Source: Candidatus Thorarchaeota archaeon
Lineage (GTDB): Archaea; Asgardarchaeota; Thorarchaeia; Thorarchaeales; Thorarchaeaceae
Direction of reading: 5' to 3'
Length of the DNA stretch: 64,000 bases
Assembly (NCBI GenBank): GCA_011364985.1
Contig: RDOC01000001.1
Span: 155,124-219,123 of the forward strand
In this document: in pieces, positions 7,703-17,595 of the stretch
Layout: each line of letters begins with the position of its first letter
Position numbering within the stretch: position 1 is the first letter of the stretch
Made by a program: the position numbers and the translations under genes
Notes under the pieces: model-generated
The model's input: only the letters and a program-made list of their open reading frames with translations
What the model was told of the DNA's origin: nothing
Databases searched by the model: none

Positions 7703-10120
7703 TCATCTATGGAAAGTCGCAATCACTGTGTTGGACATTGGCAAAGCGCGAATGTATGCAATTCCAACCTCCTTCACTCGGTTTACAATGCCTCCTCCAA
7801 AGACTTTCATCATAGGCAAGGAGAAATACGTAGGCACATGAATTTCCAATTCATTTGGCAGCTGAGTCATCCGGATCTCAATCTGGTGTTGATTTGTAGA
7901 TGCTCCAACTTCAATGTCTACCTCACCCAGTGACAGTGGAATTCTATCTACGAGGAGGGGTGTGGGAGAAGTATACCATTCATCAGGAATGGCCGGGAGG
8001 ACAACGATATCCGACTCCATTTCAGATACCACCATTTCGCGCAAGAGGATGAGAAGATCTGCTGCTGCAATCATGCTGCATCCATCGCCAGAGTGTCCTG
8101 CACCCGAATGTGGATCGACAAACTCAGGAAGAGTATGGTATTCCGAGAGCAGCTCTATTGCTCTGCGAAGAATATTCCATGTGCCAGATTTGCGAAGCGT
8201 GAAGACGTAGTAGTGGGCCAAACGCAGTGCAAGATGACTGGAAAATCGTTTCTCCTCTCCCGGGATCATTACTAGATTCCTTCGCATAAGGTTGTCCAAA
8301 GTGGTGTTTAGCGACCATTGTTCAAGACTGCTGTCGATAGTACCCTTTCCGAGAAGAGCAATTGCTGCAAGGAGGTCAAGTGATGCAAGCGATAGATCGG
8401 GGTCATCCGCTTGGTCTACGACACTTTGGTAGACCCTCACTGATTTGGATTCAAGCCATTTTGCATAGTCGTTCTGCAGACTACAGAGCGATTCTGCCAA
8501 TTGGGTCATTTCAAGTGCCTCGAGAGACACCACACCGATTCTTAGAGCTGCTAAATCCCATAGTGAATCAACAATATCACGAAGTCCAAACTGCATTCTT
8601 ATTGGAACAGGAGCCACATCCGTTGTGATGTCCTCACGCAATTCAGCCGTTACCGCCAGTATTTCATCGACACCCAAGAACTCCTCTTTCGGCTCACTGT
8701 CTTCTCTGATTTTACCATGAATACTCCCAGACTTCACTGATTCATCAGCCAAATCGCCAGACTCACTTTGCACTCTGATTCTGGCCTCAATTGTCAATTG
8801 CATCTTAGAATAATATGCGCCAATCAATGGGCTTATTGTCTTCAGAAACGTCATATCTCGGAAATAGAAGAAATACTGAAGAATTCCCCAAATCAACGAA
8901 CTCTGGCTATTAGGAGGTGTTTCCTTTTCATCCGAAAACCACTTCCGGATTGCTTTAAGGGCAAGTTCTTTCGCTAGCTCGGAACAGCCAGAGCGGCATA
9001 GTGCAGAAAAGACTCTAGCCCATTCGATAGACTCGGTTGAGCCTACTGAGCTAATGCCTGAGTTCAGCTTTGTGTCAACTTGTTGTGCAAGAACGGCCTT
9101 CGCCTGCAGAGCGGCATCATTCAGCACTACCTCTGGAAAAGTAAGATTCGTTGTCTTTTCGGCGAAATCGAACCACATGCCTACATATTCATCCCTTACG
9201 TTCGTATTCATTTTGAAGGGGATTTCGTCTGTCTTCGTCATTCTGGATAAGGGACTCACAAAGAAATACTTCTTGGATTCAGCCGGAGCTAAATTGACTC
9301 TGTACTTCAGAACAGCAGTAACGAGACCTTTGACGCTAGAGAACTCTGTGTCCTTTCGGTCATTCTCTTCTTGGATAGTGGCGATCAGATTCGGATTATC
9401 AGCAGTTGAAAGAACGATTGACGATGCCAGCTTGTCAAAGAGCATGGCAACGTAACCATTGGAAATCATCATCTTCTGAGCGGAATCATACTCGACGGAC
9501 TCCAATGGTTCGACCCCTCTAACGGAAGTGGGTCTAAGAACTGCATAGAAAACAAACTCAGTATCATTCAGCGAATGGTTCTTTAAGTGAATCTCATTGT
9601 ATAGAGCTTCGCGTCCGCTCGATGTGCCATGATAAATCTGGCGAATCACTTCGATCGCCCCAAAGAATTTTCTCCATTCGAAAAGCTGATCATCAGGACT
9701 ATACAGCTCGATTCTTGATTCGTTTCGGTCAACCAAGGCAGGGAAGACCATAGAGCCTTTATCCTCAAACCAGAAATCAATGGACCCACATTCACGATTA
9801 GCTGTCACAAGTCCTGTTTCATCCATTATTGCATAATTGCTGGATCCCACTCCGCCAATGGTGATCCAGTTCTGGCTCATGTTATTGGAAAGGGCATCCT
9901 CGGATATACTGCCAGATTTGGAAATTGATGCCTGCTTTGTAGCCCAAGCGGGGAGCATCCATGATTCCGAGGAGGTATAAACTACCTTGTTCAATCCAAC
10001 CTGTAGATCACGTATTTCAAGTGCTGCGGAAGAATGTTGAAAGGATGACGACGGCACTTTGTTATTTCGTGCTACTCGCCTGAATCGCTCAATAAGGTTA
10101 TCATCTGTTAGGTCCAACAC
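7703..10120 (-). CDS. Large six-hairpin-glycosidase-like protein, uncharacterised
   Basis: An 805-residue protein with no signal peptide, from a GTG start preceded by GGAG (spacing 8). The N-terminal ~290 residues look like beta-sandwich. The middle (~340-680) is helical, with paired hairpins such as 'DSLWDLAALRIGVVSLEALEMTQLAESL'. The C-terminal part (LPAIPDEWYTSPTPLLVDRI onward) resembles the short beta-domain that closes many alpha/alpha-toroid glycoside hydrolases. No catalytic acid motif was recognised. I infer a glycosidase-like fold without assigning a reaction; it could also be a structural relative. It diverges from the ABC operon across a ~200-bp spacer. Confidence 0.4.
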   Translation of the reverse strand: MLDLTDDNLIERFRRVARNNKVPSSSFQHSSAALEIRDLQVGLNKVVYTSSESWMLPAWATKQASISKSGSISEDALSNNMSQNWITIGGVGSSNYAIMDETGLVTANRECGSIDFWFEDKGSMVFPALVDRNESRIELYSPDDQLFEWRKFFGAIEVIRQIYHGTSSGREALYNEIHLKNHSLNDTEFVFYAVLRPTSVRGVEPLESVEYDSAQKMMISNGYVAMLFDKLASSIVLSTADNPNLIATIQEENDRKDTEFSSVKGLVTAVLKYRVNLAPAESKKYFFVSPLSRMTKTDEIPFKMNTNVRDEYVGMWFDFAEKTTNLTFPEVVLNDAALQAKAVLAQQVDTKLNSGISSVGSTESIEWARVFSALCRSGCSELAKELALKAIRKWFSDEKETPPNSQSSLIWGILQYFFYFRDMTFLKTISPLIGAYYSKMQLTIEARIRVQSESGDLADESVKSGSIHGKIREDSEPKEEFLGVDEILAVTAELREDITTDVAPVPIRMQFGLRDIVDSLWDLAALRIGVVSLEALEMTQLAESLCSLQNDYAKWLESKSVRVYQSVVDQADDPDLSLASLDLLAAIALLGKGTIDSSLEQWSLNTTLDNLMRRNLVMIPGEEKRFSSHLALRLAHYYVFTLRKSGTWNILRRAIELLSEYHTLPEFVDPHSGAGHSGDGCSMIAAADLLILLREMVVSEMESDIVVLPAIPDEWYTSPTPLLVDRIPLSLGEVDIEVGASTNQHQIEIRMTQLPNELEIHVPTYFSLPMMKVFGGGIVNRVKEVGIAYIRALPMSNTVIATFHR

Positions 10121-10324
10121 GGTCCAACTCCAATTTGTGAGAGTGAGAAGCTGGCTGATGAGTCCTAAGTTGCGGAATAGGTAATTAATGTAGCTTGTTC
10201 ATTTTTCGGACATGTCATGGATACCTAAGCCTTAATAACACTCTCAAGCCCGATTGTACAAAAGCTCGATATGATTGCGTATTAAGCCCAAATGCTGATT
10301 GACCAAAGATATGAGGGATTTGCT

Positions 10325-11512
10325 ATGGCGGAAGTCCTCACGAAACCGTCTCGTAGAATTAGGAATATGGTTGCAAAGGAACTCAGATTAATAGCTAAAG
10401 ACAAGGTTGCTCTGTTCTTGATCTTTCTGCTTCCAGCCGCGCTGATTGGAATGCTCTGGTGGGTTACGGATATGAGCGACATGGGAGATATTCAGTTAGG
10501 CGATGATGACGGCGGCACAGACATTGGCACAAGCACAAACATAACCGAAGCTGAGGACACAGGTATCAGCATTGGGCTATTAGACTTCGACACAACACGC
10601 GTCTATGAAGGAGAGGACCTCTCTACAAACTTCACAAACTACTTGGAGATGTTCGTTGACGATTTAATAATGTACAACGACACGGCAGATGCTTTTCGAG
10701 ACTTGTATGAGGGCGAAATCCTTGGATATGTAATAATCCCTGATGGATTCGAGGCCAACCTGACTGAGAACATACCAACATATGTTGAAATTCATGTAGA
10801 TGCCACAGCACTATTGGATCAAGCTTCTGTTCAAGGTGTAATTCAGGGGGCTATAATAAGCTTCAGGGCATCAAAACTGTGGATTAGATCTGAAGTGTTT
10901 CCTTCGATGATAATCGAATTCCAGCCAGAAGGAAGCTACCTTGCTGCAGTCTTTGGAGCATTCATTGTCATAATATCCTCATACCTAGGAATTGCTATGA
11001 CTTCTGCCCAATCCATTGTAGGTGACATTCCTCTTCGTAGAATGTTACTCACCCCGACAAACAGGCTAGAAGTGATTACTTCTAAGGCCATCGCCTATGT
11101 GATTATTGGTTTCTTCCAATCGCTTCTTCTCATTTCCCTCTGGATTATTGCTTTCGATTTGGAGATGAACACTGGTTTTGGGAGTCTGGTTATCATTATG
11201 AGCCTAACAGCTTTGACAGGATCATCTACAGGGATAATCATCTCTGCAGCTGCAGGAACAAGATTGCAGGCCAATCAGATCTTTCTCTTTGTCATGTTTG
11301 GCTCTGTTATAATGTCAGGATTCTTTATCGACGTGGGTTGGCTCAATGAAGTACTCCCCCTGAATCTGGGAATGAGCGTCCTGATTGATACAGCATTCAA
11401 AGGATTATCATTACTTGATATCATAGATGCCATTCTTAGACTTCTTGCAATTTCATTAGGGATGATACTAGCTGCATCATTCATTTTCTCTAGAAAGCCA
11501 ACTCTTGACTAG
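10325..11512 (+). CDS. ABC-2 type transporter permease with large extracytoplasmic loop
   Basis: The protein has one N-terminal membrane helix (FLIFLLPAALIGMLWW), a ~150-residue acidic extracellular segment and five further helices, the common ABC-2 permease plan. I choose ATG 10325 (MAEVLTKPSRR): a GAGGG lies 8 nt upstream and the start gives the usual short cytoplasmic helix MVAKELRLIAKDK. The track start is 11 codons earlier. It is the first gene of a five-gene operon; the next gene starts directly at its stop. Only one permease is encoded, so it probably acts as a homodimer, or with a subunit encoded elsewhere, driven by the two ATPases of the operon. The cargo is unknown. Confidence 0.85.
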   Translation: MAEVLTKPSRRIRNMVAKELRLIAKDKVALFLIFLLPAALIGMLWWVTDMSDMGDIQLGDDDGGTDIGTSTNITEAEDTGISIGLLDFDTTRVYEGEDLSTNFTNYLEMFVDDLIMYNDTADAFRDLYEGEILGYVIIPDGFEANLTENIPTYVEIHVDATALLDQASVQGVIQGAIISFRASKLWIRSEVFPSMIIEFQPEGSYLAAVFGAFIVIISSYLGIAMTSAQSIVGDIPLRRMLLTPTNRLEVITSKAIAYVIIGFFQSLLLISLWIIAFDLEMNTGFGSLVIIMSLTALTGSSTGIIISAAAGTRLQANQIFLFVMFGSVIMSGFFIDVGWLNEVLPLNLGMSVLIDTAFKGLSLLDIIDAILRLLAISLGMILAASFIFSRKPTLD

Positions 11513-13216
11513 GTGATGGACATGATAAAACAAGATCGTGACGAAGCATCAGAAATCGAAGCAAAACCAACCTTTGTAGAAGAAGCCTACTTCTCTGGGG
11601 GAAGACTGAACGAAGCCATTGATTGGTGTCTTGCTCGTCACGACCGAGAAATTCACTGTATAGTGGAAGGAGTACTCAACAGTACAAGCAGGGAAGTACG
11701 TTTCAGCGGAAGGCTTCTGAAGATAAAGAAGAGTGTCTTGACACGGAGATTTGCCGCCCTTGTTGAAGAGGATTTGAGAAAGAGGAAGAGAGGAGATCTT
11801 GATGCAATTCTCACAGTGGGCGGAGAAGGGGCAACTCAAGAGGATGTTGCAGCCACCCAAATAACACTTCGTAATTACTTGAAAAGAAACCTCGCAGAAG
11901 ACTTGTATTATGATGGACGTGACCTTCAGCAGGCAGTGAAGGACCTTGAAAAGATGAAGAGCACACAGAGCCTCTGTACTGTGTGGGGTAATAGAGCCTC
12001 TGATAGGCTTCCGATTATGATAAGCGGAATGGTTGTAGGATTTGCCATTGAAGCAATGCAGCCTGCTCGCGGCACGATTCTACCTGAAGGGTTTCTTGAA
12101 GTCAGGGTTGAGCCAGAGGGCTCTGTGGGAGATCCGAAGATATACTTGGTCGCTCAACCACAGCTATTCATTGGTCCAGGGTATAATCCCAATCTTACAA
12201 TTATAGCCAGCAAGGTTTACATCCAGCCTTATGCCTGGAAAGAAGCGCCAGCCTATCGAGATGTCGTTGAAGCTAGGAACCTCACGGTCTCTCTAAAGAC
12301 CGGCAAGAACCTAGTAGAGAATGTATCATTTGCATTAGAAGAGGGAGAGATGCTTGCAATAATCGGTGAGTCGGGAGCTGGCAAGTCAACAACTGTGAAG
12401 GCACTAATTGGGGATATACCTAGTACAGGAGTCGCCAGAATCGCAGGAGTCGATTCCCGACAAACAACAAAGGTAAGGCACTTCTTTGGATATTGCCCAC
12501 AAGACCTATCCTACATGTACGAGACCTTCACACCATTGGAGAATATCATTGCGTTTGGGAAACAATACGATATACCGGAGTGGCAATTGATTCAGAGAGG
12601 GAAATCGCTGCTTAGGGACTTTGGGATTCTGGAAAAAGGAAACAATGCTACAAGAGAATTGAGTGGAGGACAGCAACGACGCGTATCCATAGCTGTGGCC
12701 TTGGCCCACATGCCAAAGGTACTGTTGATGGACGAGCCGACTTCCGGACTCGACCCAGACAACAGAAATGAGCTATGGAACTATCTAGCCTATATCAATC
12801 AGGAATATGGAACCTCAATCATTGTAATCACTCACTACCCGATAGAGGCAGAATTCTGCGATAAGGTTGCGGTCTTTATTCGTGGAAAATCACTTGTTGC
12901 CTTTGGCAGCCCACAAAGACTCAAGGAGTCCCTCCCAAATAGAGGCTTTTCTGTTGGAGTCGTGCTTGAAGAGGTGGATCCGCGAGCAAGGACGATCCTT
13001 GAGGAAGTGGAAGGAGTCCGCTTTGTGCTTCAGCGAGGAGAGCTACTCAAGGTATTCACAGATGAGCCCCTTGAGAAAGTGGCTCAGAAATGTGTCTCCG
13101 CACTCGATACCAGAAAGATTGCGGTTAAGATTGTGAAGACAAAATCCGTGGCCGATATGGTGGACTATTACATAGCAATCACTAGGGGCCTAGTAACAGG
13201 AACAATCGAGAAGTGA
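11513..13216 (+). CDS. ABC transporter ATPase with ~255-residue N-terminal extension
   Basis: The ABC domain begins near residue 257 (VEARNLTVSL). Walker A is IIGESGAGKST (~residue 282), signature LSGGQQRR, Walker B VLLMDEP, with a switch His in 'IVITHYP'. After it comes a ~100-residue C-terminal domain like the DUF4162 tails of ABC-2 exporters. The first 255 residues are unusual: a helical region rich in Lys/Arg/Glu, then a beta-rich part (RLPIMISGMVVGFAIEA ... EGFLEVRVEPEGSVGDPKIYLVA). I recognise no family there. Starts GTG 11513, ATG 11516 and ATG 11522 are all possible; 11522 has a GGTGA 5 nt upstream. It is probably the energy source for the adjacent permease. Confidence 0.85.
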   Translation: MMDMIKQDRDEASEIEAKPTFVEEAYFSGGRLNEAIDWCLARHDREIHCIVEGVLNSTSREVRFSGRLLKIKKSVLTRRFAALVEEDLRKRKRGDLDAILTVGGEGATQEDVAATQITLRNYLKRNLAEDLYYDGRDLQQAVKDLEKMKSTQSLCTVWGNRASDRLPIMISGMVVGFAIEAMQPARGTILPEGFLEVRVEPEGSVGDPKIYLVAQPQLFIGPGYNPNLTIIASKVYIQPYAWKEAPAYRDVVEARNLTVSLKTGKNLVENVSFALEEGEMLAIIGESGAGKSTTVKALIGDIPSTGVARIAGVDSRQTTKVRHFFGYCPQDLSYMYETFTPLENIIAFGKQYDIPEWQLIQRGKSLLRDFGILEKGNNATRELSGGQQRRVSIAVALAHMPKVLLMDEPTSGLDPDNRNELWNYLAYINQEYGTSIIVITHYPIEAEFCDKVAVFIRGKSLVAFGSPQRLKESLPNRGFSVGVVLEEVDPRARTILEEVEGVRFVLQRGELLKVFTDEPLEKVAQKCVSALDTRKIAVKIVKTKSVADMVDYYIAITRGLVTGTIEK

Positions 13217-13223
13217 TGAAGAA

Positions 13224-16200
13224 GTGGCTCTGACGAACTTGCTAAGACGAACAGCGACTGGTTTCGCAGTTTTGGTTCTAGTGATGGTCGTTTCAGTTAG
13301 CCCTATGATTGCTACGATGTCTGTACTACCGGAGATGACTGAAGAATCACCGGTAGTCAGAATAGATGACGCCCTCTTAGATGATATGAACTCGAGCAAT
13401 GAAACTGATATTCTTCTCACGTATAGTGATGCTGTTACCGAATACAAAGCGAAAACATCAATTGAGATGATAGACAGCTCAGCCAGAATCATTGAGACAT
13501 TCACTGACCTGAATATGCTTCGGGTGAAGCTCATAGGAAGCTCGATTGGGAAACTGGTCGAACTGAATTTCATCACGAATATATGGTCAAATGAGTTGTG
13601 TGAGGTGTCATCAGGCACCAATGCCTTGAGTCCAAGCGTTGCATCAAATCAGTACCAACCTGCTATCGACCTTATAGGTGGTCGGGGTCTCTGGGAGGAA
13701 GGATTCAATGGAACAGGTGTTGTCATTGCGGTTCTTGACACAGGTGTAGATAGCACCCATGCAGACCTTGACGACTTTGATGATAATGCCAGCACTTCTG
13801 ACACGAAAGTTGCAGCTTCGGCATCCTTCTCCGAAGGCGATACACTGCCCATCGATATAATAGGCCATGGGACTTACGCGGCATCAATTGCTGCAGGCAC
13901 TGGGAATAGCTCGGAAGGCTTGTATGCCGGGATAGCTCCAGGAGCTACTATTCTTTCAGCCAAGGTAACACTGGGAGGCCTATACGCATCACCTAGCTGG
14001 ATTGTATCAGGAATCGAATGGGCTGCAAGTAGAGGCGCAGACATCATCCTCCTGCCCTTCAACACCTTTGGTGCGCCAGGAGATGCTGTTTCTGTCGCAG
14101 TACGCGAAGCAGCAGAGAAGGGAATCTTCGTTGTTGCGGCGGCCGGTGACGATGGACCAGATTACCTCACAATCATGTCACCAGGGGGTTCTGCTGCAAC
14201 ATTTACAGTTGGGGCGTATGATACCGAGAAGCAAGAGATTCCTGATTTCTCGGGAAGAGGACCATCTCTTGACCTCCTAACAAAACCGGACATTGTGGCA
14301 CCAGGCGTAGGTGTTGTTGGAGCAAAGATGGGATCTGCGCTCGAAAGCCTTGGTTTCGGATCCTTTGACCTTGGCACCATTGGAAGCCTCTCGGGGCTTC
14401 TCGGTGGCGATAGCACCGGAGAAGACCTTGATGAGTACTACATGGTTGACGATACAACAACTGCATCTGCATCAATCGTAGCAGGAGCTGCTGCAATTCT
14501 CATGCAGGCATTCGATAGGGTAACACCCATTGCCCTTGGCAATGTCCTAAGAGACACTGCAACTCTAATTCCCTACGGAGCAAATGATGGAGGTGCTGGA
14601 CTTCTCAATCTGCAAGCAGCATTTAGCTATCTTCGAACCAAGCAAGAGCCCATAAACCCCCAAAACAGAACAACGGGAACATCACAACTTGCTCTTGGTA
14701 TCGTGACAACTGCAGGAACTGATTCCTCAACCATTCTACTAATGAGCAGCTACGGTACTACTGTGGCAGCAGTTGATACACGAACTAGTCAAGACACCAG
14801 CATTCACATTCTCATGGGGATGTTTGCCCTCAGCTGGGAAAACAGAAGCCCCACTAACCTCATGGAATTTGAAGTGAAAAGTGAACTTCACTACACTAGA
14901 CTAGACTCAGGAGATCTTGGTTACAACAGAATGGTTGGAGTTCTTGCGTATGATGAGATTTATGTGGTTCTGCTTGTGGAATCATATAATCTTACAACAT
15001 ATTCTTCTTTGCCACTTGACGGATTAAAGGTAACACCGTATATTCTTAATCTGGGTCCTAATCCTATTGATAATGTCAGTCTATTCCTGTCCTATTCTCT
15101 TGATCTCTTTAGTGACGGAGAGGATGACCATGGAAAATACTCGTTGGGCATGCAGGAGTTGTTTGTCTATGGCCAATCAGAAGACTTGGATAGCTTCTAC
15201 TTCGGTCTGAATTCCAGCATCCCATTATCCGCCTTTGAGATTGGCAATTCTTCCGAGGTATCATCTCATATTTCAGATGACGGCTTGACCGGCTCAACCA
15301 CATTCGACGGTTCGGTGGGTCTAGGGATGAAATGGCATTTTGGAGAACTCCCTGTGAAGAAACCAGCTAACGTTTCAATTGCTATGGGCTTCGGAGAGAA
15401 TCGAACAGTCCTTGATGCGTCAATCCTAGCACAATGGGAAGCAGAGCCTCCATCTACGGTTACTGATGAAGGAGACCTCATTATTGTCGAGGCAGACATT
15501 CCACGAGTTGCCGAGATAGGGGAGCATTATAAAACAAGGGCAGTCATGATCAACGTGGGTGGAAATGCCTCACAAGCGACCGGCGCATTCTTGGTGGCAA
15601 AGGAAGAGGACAACGGACTATCGATGTTCAGCAGAGTGTTCTTGTTTGATGAAGTAAAACCATTCCATGCAGAGATACTAACAACAACTTGGAGCCCTGA
15701 GAAGATGGGCATAAACACTGCTGCATGGATTGCTGCACCAGATTTCGCTATTGTAACACAACTATTCTTGGGAACAGCGAATATCGTTGACCTGATCAAT
15801 CTCTTGGACAACTTTCTCTTGCGAGATGTTTTTGTCATTGACCCAATCTCCTCAACATCAGTGTTCCCTAAACAGCTGCCATTTGCACCCTTTGATATCG
15901 TATTTCCCGCTGATTTTGGTTTATACACATTCGTAGTCGCCACAACAGAAAGCCTTGGAAACCTCACTGTACAGAAGTATGGCAATGCAAGCGATTGGGG
16001 TAATGCCACACTACCAAGTACAGAAACAGTGGAGGGTTATTACAACTTCTCACTCTTTCTTCTAGCATCCCCGATAACCATTGATGGATACCATCGATGT
16101 GACTATGTAATCGATACGGACACAGGCTGGACCTACAATATTACGTTGGAAACAAGCCTTAGATATCCTAGAGCAATGATGCTGGTTGACACCTCTCACG

Positions 16201-17594
16201 GGGGAGGATTGAGTTTCTTTGGAGGCTTTGGGGATGTGGGAGGTATGGGAGATATTGGCGGAAGCATGGAATTCCCGCTTGCACAGGATGATAGCGGAGG
16301 CATTTCACTTGATTCAGGATTCGACCTCAGCAGCCTTGGAGACCTAGGTGATCTTACCGGTCTATTGGATGCATTTCGTCTCACAACATTCTCAGGACTA
16401 TCAAGCATGAAGAAAGCGATGGCCAACAGAGGTCTTGATTTGGTTGAAACGCCAGGAATTGAGCTTGATGAAGACCTTCTAAGCCAGTTCTCGGCAGTCT
16501 TTGTCTTCAGTCCAACGGAAGAATTCAACAGCACAGACGTTGACATGCTCAGGAAATATACAAGAGATGGTGGCAAGCTAATAGTCCTTGGAGATGAGGA
16601 TGGTACAGCCAATCTAACTGGCATTAACAATTTGATTTCGCCTTTTGGATACTCGATGCAAGGCGCTCATCGGCAAGAGAACACCACAGACATCATAAGT
16701 GGAACGCTGCTTGGGAGTAGTCTAGACTCAATCTGGCTTGGTGGTGGAACCTACATTCTGGGTAATCAGTCGTTATCCACCGCTTTCGTCAATGGAAAAC
16801 CTGTTGTCCTCCTTGACGATTCAAGACCAGAGTTGGCCCTCTTTGGGTCTTCAAGAATATTCATGAACAAGAATCTTGCAAAATGCAACAATTCTCTTCT
16901 ATTAGATAATCTAATCACATACCTATTGAGAAACACGCTGACGGGAGAGGCATCACTGGCTGAAGACACCCACTTATACGAGGCGGGAAAGAGCGTCTAT
17001 CTGAATCTTGTGATAACAGACATACATGGGCGTCCTGTGAACGATTTGTTCGTGGCAATAGCCTTTGAGCTGCCCAATGATACGCTTGTCTTTTTTATTG
17101 CCGGATTTGTGGAGAACGGACTCTACTCGTCCCAGTTCACTCCGAGCTACTGGAAATCAGCAGGAAGAATCAACGGTATCTTTGTGATAATGGGTGGGGA
17201 GAACTATGCCAATACCTATGCCGGCATAGGATTCGAGCTTTATGAACCAAGTGCCACTACAGGAGTCGAGCCGCCGTTCAGACTCTTGACAATGGCCCAG
17301 ATAGCCATGTTAGCTGCCGGCGGCATCTTTGGCTCTCTAATACTGGGGCTCGTCTACAATAGAAGAGCCAAGCGCAAGAAGATGCGCATCATTGAGATTG
17401 AGCCCGAATTAGTGAGAGAGATTGACAATACGCTAAATGCATTGCTTGCTGCTTTCACGCAGATAGAACAGCTCATCCAACGAGAAGACCTAGACCGAGT
17501 ACAGAAAATAGAATCGTTGAGAGGACTTATGGAAGGGCTCGAAAAGGGACAAAAGGAGTTCAAGAAGGTGAGCGATAGAGTGGGAGGTGTGTGA
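13224..17594 (+). CDS. Membrane-anchored subtilisin-fold protein, probable pseudoprotease
   Basis: 1456 residues from a GTG start with an N-terminal signal helix (FAVLVLVMVVSVSPMIATM). A subtilase domain spans ~150-480: catalytic Asp172 (IAVLDTGVDSTHADL) and His215 (IIGHGTYAASIAAG) are present. The oxyanion Asn is Asp309 (AAAGDDGP), and the 'GTSMAxP' serine box reads TTTASASIVAG, placing Thr413 at the Ser position. Further on is a long beta-rich region. At ~1060-1240 there is a DUF4350/GATase-like domain (SQFSAVFVFSPTEEF ... GGKLIVLGDE). Near the C-terminus are a membrane helix (IAMLAAGGIFGSLILGLVY), a basic stop-transfer and a helical cytoplasmic tail. It sits between two ABC ATPases, suggesting a structural extracellular partner of the transporter rather than a peptidase. 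Confidence 0.85.
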   Translation: MALTNLLRRTATGFAVLVLVMVVSVSPMIATMSVLPEMTEESPVVRIDDALLDDMNSSNETDILLTYSDAVTEYKAKTSIEMIDSSARIIETFTDLNMLRVKLIGSSIGKLVELNFITNIWSNELCEVSSGTNALSPSVASNQYQPAIDLIGGRGLWEEGFNGTGVVIAVLDTGVDSTHADLDDFDDNASTSDTKVAASASFSEGDTLPIDIIGHGTYAASIAAGTGNSSEGLYAGIAPGATILSAKVTLGGLYASPSWIVSGIEWAASRGADIILLPFNTFGAPGDAVSVAVREAAEKGIFVVAAAGDDGPDYLTIMSPGGSAATFTVGAYDTEKQEIPDFSGRGPSLDLLTKPDIVAPGVGVVGAKMGSALESLGFGSFDLGTIGSLSGLLGGDSTGEDLDEYYMVDDTTTASASIVAGAAAILMQAFDRVTPIALGNVLRDTATLIPYGANDGGAGLLNLQAAFSYLRTKQEPINPQNRTTGTSQLALGIVTTAGTDSSTILLMSSYGTTVAAVDTRTSQDTSIHILMGMFALSWENRSPTNLMEFEVKSELHYTRLDSGDLGYNRMVGVLAYDEIYVVLLVESYNLTTYSSLPLDGLKVTPYILNLGPNPIDNVSLFLSYSLDLFSDGEDDHGKYSLGMQELFVYGQSEDLDSFYFGLNSSIPLSAFEIGNSSEVSSHISDDGLTGSTTFDGSVGLGMKWHFGELPVKKPANVSIAMGFGENRTVLDASILAQWEAEPPSTVTDEGDLIIVEADIPRVAEIGEHYKTRAVMINVGGNASQATGAFLVAKEEDNGLSMFSRVFLFDEVKPFHAEILTTTWSPEKMGINTAAWIAAPDFAIVTQLFLGTANIVDLINLLDNFLLRDVFVIDPISSTSVFPKQLPFAPFDIVFPADFGLYTFVVATTESLGNLTVQKYGNASDWGNATLPSTETVEGYYNFSLFLLASPITIDGYHRCDYVIDTDTGWTYNITLETSLRYPRAMMLVDTSHGGGLSFFGGFGDVGGMGDIGGSMEFPLAQDDSGGISLDSGFDLSSLGDLGDLTGLLDAFRLTTFSGLSSMKKAMANRGLDLVETPGIELDEDLLSQFSAVFVFSPTEEFNSTDVDMLRKYTRDGGKLIVLGDEDGTANLTGINNLISPFGYSMQGAHRQENTTDIISGTLLGSSLDSIWLGGGTYILGNQSLSTAFVNGKPVVLLDDSRPELALFGSSRIFMNKNLAKCNNSLLLDNLITYLLRNTLTGEASLAEDTHLYEAGKSVYLNLVITDIHGRPVNDLFVAIAFELPNDTLVFFIAGFVENGLYSSQFTPSYWKSAGRINGIFVIMGGENYANTYAGIGFELYEPSATTGVEPPFRLLTMAQIAMLAAGGIFGSLILGLVYNRRAKRKKMRIIEIEPELVREIDNTLNALLAAFTQIEQLIQREDLDRVQKIESLRGLMEGLEKGQKEFKKVSDRVGGV

Positions 17595-17595
17595 G

